Below, in pieces: positions 59,282-64,000 of a stretch of DNA of 64,000 nucleotides. The position numbers and the translations under genes are program-made. This DNA comes from Acidimicrobiia bacterium. Its GTDB lineage: Bacteria; Actinomycetota; Acidimicrobiia; Acidimicrobiales; Poriferisodalaceae. Within the stretch, counting starts at the first letter, position 1, and every line of letters begins with the position of its first letter. The notes under the pieces are model-generated. The model was not told the origin of the DNA. It ran no database searches and was given only the letters and a program-made list of their open reading frames with translations. The stretch lies in contig JAJDVQ010000023.1 of the NCBI GenBank assembly GCA_022826045.1, forward strand, positions 86,838-150,837, read 5' to 3'.

Positions 59282-59487
59282 TCTACCTCGACACATCGGT
59301 CGCGCTCGCGCACCTTCTGGCCGAGGACCGCCGTCCGCCAGAGGCGCTCTGGGACGAGACCCTGGTGTCGAGCCGGCTGCTCGAGTACGAGCTGTGGACG
59401 CCGCTGCACGCCATCACGGCCGGATGCACAAGACTCATGCCTTGGCGCCATCGGCGGCTGCTTGGGCGCCGGAGCAGGGTGTGGTGA
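59278..59487 (+). pseudogene. Truncated VapC-type PIN toxin
   Basis: A TTG overlapping the antitoxin stop starts IYLDTSVALAHLLAEDRRPP, then SSRLLEYELWTPLHA, the first two PIN blocks with Asp4 and Glu present. From about residue 47 the sequence becomes Arg/Trp-rich noise and stops at 69, whereas the family has about 130 residues with two more essential acids. The toxin is therefore dead. The break falls right before the giant protease gene, which starts two bases after this stop. Confidence 0.8.
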
Positions 59488-59488
59488 A

Positions 59489-62400
59489 ATGGCGGCGGTG
59501 AGTCGCGCAGGATGGGTCGGCGGGGTGGTGTTGCTGGTGTGCTGTGCGGCTGCGGCTGTGCTGTGGGCGACCCCCCCCGACGTTGGGCCGGTGTCTCATC
59601 CTTATGAGCTGACCCAGCAGGATGAGGGGCTGCTCGACAACCATCATGCCAATGCCGTGAAATCGTGCACGAGTGTGCGAGCCAAGTGGCGAGATGGTTT
59701 GTCGGGCTGTCAGTGGTATCTGAGCGACAGCAGACCCGAGGTGTTCGACATCAATGTCGAGCCGGCGTGGGAGGCCACCCTCGGCGAGGGCGTCACGGTG
59801 CTGGTGGTCGACGATCCGGTCGATTATCGGCATGAGGATCTGCGCGACAACATGGATCCGGCCGACTCGCCCGGGCTGACCGAGGCCGCTGTGACGGGCT
59901 CCTACACGAGTCACGGCACTGCGATGGCGAGCATCATCGCCGCCCGTGACAACGCCGTCGGCTTCCGGGGCGTCGCGCCGCGCGCTGCGCTGACTTGGAG
60001 GGTAATCTCTTCTGCCGACATTGGCAGGTCTTTCGGTCTTCCCCAGTGTGTCGAGGTGATCAGCGCGGACGGCTCGGTGGCGGGTTCGTGGGCGCCGGAT
60101 TGCGAGTCTTCGCCGAGGGCGCCGGCGCCGGCGAGGTACTACACGTTCTCGTTGGATACTCCGTCGAGGGTGACTATTGATCTGCGGTCGAGCTTGGACT
60201 CGTACTTGTTTGTGCGCGACGGTTTCACGCTGTCGGGCACGTCGATGGCCGTAAACGACGACGGCGGCTCCGGATCGAACGCGCGGGTCAGCCGGACGTT
60301 CCCTGCGGGGGTATACACGATCGAGGCGACGACATACGCGCGCCAGAGCCGGTCGGGCTCGTTCATTTTGCAGATCGCCGGTTTGGACGGCGCTTCGGTG
60401 CCTGAGCGCAGGTGGGCGCCGGTGTGGGACTCGCTGCTGGAAGCTGCTGTGGTGAACCGCAGCTACGGCACAGCCAGCTACACCCAGCCCTGGATGGATC
60501 GCGGCAGTCCGTACAGGGATCACCGACACCCTCGGTTTTCTGACCATGAGATCTATGACACGATGGCCGAGTTCGGCTTCGGCGGTCGGGGCACGCTGAA
60601 CGTGGTGTCGGGCGGCAAGACGTTTCCTGTGCCGGGGCTGGTGCAGTGGTCGACGCTGGCCGAGGACCGCAGCCATCCCGCGGTGGTCGCGGTGTGCGCC
60701 ACCGATCGTTGGGGCGGGCGGGACGCTCGATACAACACGAGCTTTGAGGGCCCGAATCTGTGGGTGTGCGCGCCAGTCGGCGGCATCGTGCAGGCCGCCC
60801 TGGGCGACCGCTACTACCTGAGCAAGGGCACTCCGTCGAGTCCGGCGACGGCTCTGGTGTCGGGCGTGGCTGCGCTGGTGCGCAGCCTCGACAGCAATCT
60901 GTCGTGGCGCGATGTGAAGCTGATATTGGCCGCCTCGGCGCAGCACAACGATCCCGGCGACGCGGGCTGGCAGCAGGGCGCCGCGGTGTACGGTGCGCCG
61001 CAGCAGAACTACCGTTATCACCACAGCTACGGGTTCGGTGTCGTCGACGCGGGCGCCGCGGTGCAGCTCGCGCAGAACTGGCGGTACCTGCCTGAGTACC
61101 GCAGCGAGCACATATCGGCGCCGCCGCTTTCGTCGGCGCTGGCCGTTGCTGACGACGGCAGCACGGTGACGGCCGATCTCGCTGTTGATCCTGAGATCGA
61201 CTTCGTCGAGTACGTCGAAGCCCATCTCGTGCTGGACGCGCCGTGGTTCCGCGACCTCGAAGTGGAACTGGAATCCCCCTCGGGCATCGTGTCGACGCTG
61301 TCGGTGCCGGTCGGCGATGTCACCGACCCGGCTTGGGCCAAGTATGACTGCAAGCAGGCGTCGGAGTGCGGCATCTCGGGCCGTTTCCGGTTCGGCACTT
61401 CGGCTCATCTGGGCGAGGACCCGGCGGGCACGTGGACGCTGCGGCTGGCCGACCGGCGGCCGAATGGCGGCGCCAACGCGCTGGAGTCGTGGTCGCTGCG
61501 GTTCTTCGGCCACAAGTCGTCGGACCCGACCCCGAACCTCACCCCCTCGCCCACGTTCGGGCCCTGGCCCCAGGTGTCGATCACCGCAGGCGCCGACATC
61601 GCCGAGGGCGACGATGCGACGTTCGCTGTCACTGCGGTCCCGGCGCCCACAGCGGCGCTGGACGTGACTGTGGCGGTGACCGTATTGGGCGATTTCGGTG
61701 TGTCGCCGGGGTCGCGCACCGTCACTATCGGCATGTCGGGGACGGGCACGTTGTCGGTGTCGACGGTGGGTGATGCGTTCGACGAGGGGGACGGCTCGGT
61801 CACCGCGACGCTGCGCGCCGCCGGCGGCCCCTACCGGGTTTCCGCTGAGGCCGGCACGGCATCTGTCGCGGTCTCCGACGGCTATGAGTCCGAGGTGAGC
61901 ATCACTGCCGGTACTGACATCACCGAAGGGGGCAACGCGATCTTCACGGTGACTGCCGATCCCGCACCGGCAGCGGCGCAGAGAGTGGAGGTGGTGGTCA
62001 CCCCATCAGGCGATTTCGGAGTGGCGCGATGGAATCACTCGGTGGTGGTCCCTGTGTCGGGGACTGCCACGCTGACGGTGTCGACGGTGGATGATTCGGT
62101 TGACGAGCCGGACGGGTCGGTGACAGCGGCAATCGGCAACACTGACAATTCGTGGTATTCGATTTCGCAGTCGGCGGGTTCGGCGACCGTCGCGGTGTCT
62201 GATGACGACAGCGGTGCGGTGCGGGCGGGCGATCCGTGCGTGGCGGCGTTGTCGGGCGACGGGAGCGTGAGCGGGCAGTGGATTGCGGGCTGCCGTTCGT
62301 CGACGCGTGCTGGCCGGTTTGCGCGGTTCTATGGGTTCTCGCTGGACGAACCGAGCCAGGTGAGAATCGACCTGGTGTCGTCGGCTGACACGTTCATGTA

Positions 62401-64000
62401 TCTGCGCCGCGGTGTAGGCCAGAAGTCGGGTGGCAGGGTGGCGACCGACGACGACGGCGGCGACGGGTACGACTCGCGGATCAGCCGCCTGCTCGCGGCG
62501 GGCGATTACACAATCGAGGCGACGACGTATGACCCGTCGACGGCGGGGTCGTTCATCTTGACGGTGGACGGCATCGGGACCCAGACCGTGGTCCGGCCGG
62601 ACCCTGTGGTCGAGCCGGACCCGGTGGTCAGCGTCGAGCCGGGCAGCGGGGTGACCGAGGGCGGCGACGCGACCTTCACGGTCACTGCGGATCCTGCACC
62701 GACGGCGTCGCTGACGGTGAATGTCGCAGTGTCCCAGTCGGGCGATTTCGGTGTGTCGCCGGGGTCGCGCACTGTCACGGTCCCCGCGACCGGGACCGTC
62801 TCCCTCACCGTGGCGACGGCCGACGACAGCGTTGACGAGGCGGACGGTTCGGTGACGGCGACGGTCAGTGTCGGGACGGGTTACACGGCCTCTGCGACGG
62901 CGGGTTCGGCGTCGGTGGCAGTGGCCGATGACGACGACCCGGCCCCGCCGTTGGTGTGTGTGCCGAGCTTGCCGTCGGACGCGGTGACGGTGTCCGTGGT
63001 GACTGGCTGGCGTGGCGAGTTCGCTCATGCTGCGCACCGGCAGCGCTGGGATCGGGTGCTGGCCGCGTTGGGTGTGGACACCGGCGAGGCGGCGATGACC
63101 GTGGCTGACGCGCAGGCGGTCAGGGCGCAGTTCGACAATGCTCGTTGGGACCGCACGGTGCGCACGCTGGAGGCTATGGCCCAATGCGACAGCGACCCGC
63201 CGCCTGCGGCCGACCCTGAGGTGAGCGTCGCGGCCGGCGGCGGGGTCGCCGAGGGCGGCGACGCGGCGTTCACGGTCACTGCTGTTCCGGTGCCGTCGGC
63301 GGCTTTGACGGTGGAGGTGACGGTTTCGCAGTCCGGTGATTTCGGTGCCGCAACGGGTTCGCGTACGGTCACGGTCCCCACAACCGGCAGCGTGACTCTG
63401 ACGGTGGCGACGACCGACGACAGCACCGACGAGGCCGACGGGTCGGTGACTGTCACGGTCAACGGCGGCACCGGCTACACCGTGTCGTCAACCGCGGGCA
63501 CAGCGACGGTCGCGGTCGCCGATGACGACGACCCGGCCCCGCCGCCTCCGCCTCCTGTGATTCCGCAGGTCGGCATCGCGGCCGGCGGCGGGGTCACCGA
63601 GGGCGGCGATGCGGCGTTCACGGTGTCTGCTGTTCCGGCGCCGGCGGCGGCTTTGACGGTGGAGGTGACCATCGCTCAGACCGGCGACTTCGGCGCTGGC
63701 GCCGGGTCGCGTCAGGTGACCATCCCCACCACGGGCAGCGCGACCTTCACCGTCGCCACCGTCAACGACAGCACCGACGAGGCTGACGGCACGGTCACGG
63801 CGACGGTGGGCTCGGGCAGCGGCTACACCGTGTCGTCGACCGCGGGCGCTGCGTCGGTCGCGGTGGCCGATGACGACGACCCGGCCCCGCCGCCTCCGCC
63901 GGTGGTGAATGCGGTTCCGTCGTTGTCGATCAGCGATGCGTCGGCGGGCGAGGGCGGCACGCTGACGTTCACGGTGACGCTCAGCCCTGCCAGCGGCCGT
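59489..64000 (+). CDS. Kexin-like S8 protease with inserted PPC domain and Calx-beta tail (3' end outside window)
   Basis: Open from the ATG at 59489 to the window edge (1504 residues visible). Signal peptide: GGVVLLVCCAAAAVLW. Subtilase residues: VVDDPVDYRHEDL (Asp108), TSHGTAMASI (His142) and GTPSSPATALVSGVAAL (Ser451 by spacing; the usual GTS is altered). Between His and Ser a PPC-like domain (about 184-300) is inserted. At the oxyanion Asn position VVSGGKTF has Gly instead of the usual SGN. A P/Homo B domain follows (about 551-675: LEVELESPSG, GEDPAGTWTLRL). Then Calx-beta units, a second PPC-like domain, the WDR module (62962-63182) and more Calx-beta. It probably ends a few hundred bases beyond the window. 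Confidence 0.85.
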   Translation, partial: MAAVSRAGWVGGVVLLVCCAAAAVLWATPPDVGPVSHPYELTQQDEGLLDNHHANAVKSCTSVRAKWRDGLSGCQWYLSDSRPEVFDINVEPAWEATLGEGVTVLVVDDPVDYRHEDLRDNMDPADSPGLTEAAVTGSYTSHGTAMASIIAARDNAVGFRGVAPRAALTWRVISSADIGRSFGLPQCVEVISADGSVAGSWAPDCESSPRAPAPARYYTFSLDTPSRVTIDLRSSLDSYLFVRDGFTLSGTSMAVNDDGGSGSNARVSRTFPAGVYTIEATTYARQSRSGSFILQIAGLDGASVPERRWAPVWDSLLEAAVVNRSYGTASYTQPWMDRGSPYRDHRHPRFSDHEIYDTMAEFGFGGRGTLNVVSGGKTFPVPGLVQWSTLAEDRSHPAVVAVCATDRWGGRDARYNTSFEGPNLWVCAPVGGIVQAALGDRYYLSKGTPSSPATALVSGVAALVRSLDSNLSWRDVKLILAASAQHNDPGDAGWQQGAAVYGAPQQNYRYHHSYGFGVVDAGAAVQLAQNWRYLPEYRSEHISAPPLSSALAVADDGSTVTADLAVDPEIDFVEYVEAHLVLDAPWFRDLEVELESPSGIVSTLSVPVGDVTDPAWAKYDCKQASECGISGRFRFGTSAHLGEDPAGTWTLRLADRRPNGGANALESWSLRFFGHKSSDPTPNLTPSPTFGPWPQVSITAGADIAEGDDATFAVTAVPAPTAALDVTVAVTVLGDFGVSPGSRTVTIGMSGTGTLSVSTVGDAFDEGDGSVTATLRAAGGPYRVSAEAGTASVAVSDGYESEVSITAGTDITEGGNAIFTVTADPAPAAAQRVEVVVTPSGDFGVARWNHSVVVPVSGTATLTVSTVDDSVDEPDGSVTAAIGNTDNSWYSISQSAGSATVAVSDDDSGAVRAGDPCVAALSGDGSVSGQWIAGCRSSTRAGRFARFYGFSLDEPSQVRIDLVSSADTFMYLRRGVGQKSGGRVATDDDGGDGYDSRISRLLAAGDYTIEATTYDPSTAGSFILTVDGIGTQTVVRPDPVVEPDPVVSVEPGSGVTEGGDATFTVTADPAPTASLTVNVAVSQSGDFGVSPGSRTVTVPATGTVSLTVATADDSVDEADGSVTATVSVGTGYTASATAGSASVAVADDDDPAPPLVCVPSLPSDAVTVSVVTGWRGEFAHAAHRQRWDRVLAALGVDTGEAAMTVADAQAVRAQFDNARWDRTVRTLEAMAQCDSDPPPAADPEVSVAAGGGVAEGGDAAFTVTAVPVPSAALTVEVTVSQSGDFGAATGSRTVTVPTTGSVTLTVATTDDSTDEADGSVTVTVNGGTGYTVSSTAGTATVAVADDDDPAPPPPPPVIPQVGIAAGGGVTEGGDAAFTVSAVPAPAAALTVEVTIAQTGDFGAGAGSRQVTIPTTGSATFTVATVNDSTDEADGTVTATVGSGSGYTVSSTAGAASVAVADDDDPAPPPPPVVNAVPSLSISDASAGEGGTLTFTVTLSPASGR
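63898..64000. repeat. Shared 3' module DNA, copy 2
   Basis: Near-identical partner of 58573-58674, cut by the window edge. In the first gene this module is followed by about 250 bases to the stop, so a similar ending is expected here. Confidence 0.85.

Noticed and set aside
59435..61513. 692-codon minus-strand frame opposite the S8 protease
   Set aside because: Antisense of a gene with a catalytic triad and P domain; composition is typical shadow sequence.
1..64000. CRISPR arrays, tRNA or rRNA genes, intact insertion sequences
   Set aside because: I looked for regular short repeats with spacers, the TpsiC-arm pattern of tRNAs and transposase motifs and found none. The repeats seen are Calx-beta coding repeats and the lipoprotein duplication.

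Overview
The window is about 65% G+C, densely coded, with frequent GTG/TTG starts and lipoprotein signal peptides. Its gene content (two CaiB/BaiF CoA-transferases, an acyl-CoA synthetase and dehydrogenase, a mycobacterial-type DUF3556 membrane protein, a CrtI-like oxidoreductase, a Rieske oxygenase beside a dimethylglycine-dehydrogenase-like enzyme, and giant Calx-beta surface proteins) suggests an uncultured actinobacterium, most likely of the class Acidimicrobiia, marine or host-associated. That placement is inference from gene families; no rRNA or other phylogenetic marker is present. I saw no tRNA, rRNA, CRISPR array or intact insertion sequence.

Layout. 1-12.2 kb: CoA-ester and hydrolase genes (CaiB, serine hydrolase, acyl-CoA synthetase, amidohydrolase, CaiB), then a minus-strand operon of a secreted S1-type protease and two paralogous exported proteins, a DUF1015 protein and a few small or decayed genes. 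12.3-20.7 kb: a branched-chain-amino-acid-type ABC importer (binding lipoprotein, a one-chain LivH-LivM-LivG fusion, LivF) followed by DUF3556 and a phytoene-desaturase-like oxidoreductase.

20.9-45.1 kb is a defence/toxin-antitoxin island. Its core is a type III-like restriction-modification operon. The Res subunit carries a C-terminal MntA-type nucleotidyltransferase domain (GSx10DxD), and the next, overlapping gene is a HepT-type HEPN protein (RX4HXY), followed by the mod methyltransferase. A HEPN/MNT toxin-antitoxin pair therefore appears to be built into the R-M operon, with the antitoxin fused to the restriction nuclease. Next come a 1471-residue protein with a QxK-type nuclease-like N-terminus, a STAND-like NTPase and a long repeat tail (Avs-like), flanked by a decayed piece of mod; a TIGR02391/Ymh-like protein; a Phd/VapC pair; PIN plus Xre-ImmA/IrrE; RHH plus PIN; an AlbA_2 (Schlafen-type) protein with a PHP-ATPase of the TrlF type; a patch of decayed fragments between two copies of a lipoprotein 5' end; and a Panacea-domain gene overlapping a small unknown gene.

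45.2-54 kb returns to catabolism: amidohydrolase, SDR, acyl-CoA dehydrogenase, and a minus-strand Rieske oxygenase/DMGDH-like/LysR cluster that fits demethylation of glycine betaine or a related N-methylated compound. 54.2-64 kb holds two giant secreted proteins. One has a phosphohistidine-like and ATP-grasp (PPDK_N/glucan-water-dikinase-like) catalytic part; the other is a kexin-like S8 protease with a PPC-like domain inserted in the catalytic domain and runs off the window end. Both carry the same tail modules (Calx-beta, PPC-like, a WDR-containing helical module). They are separated by a phd-vapC module whose toxin is truncated.
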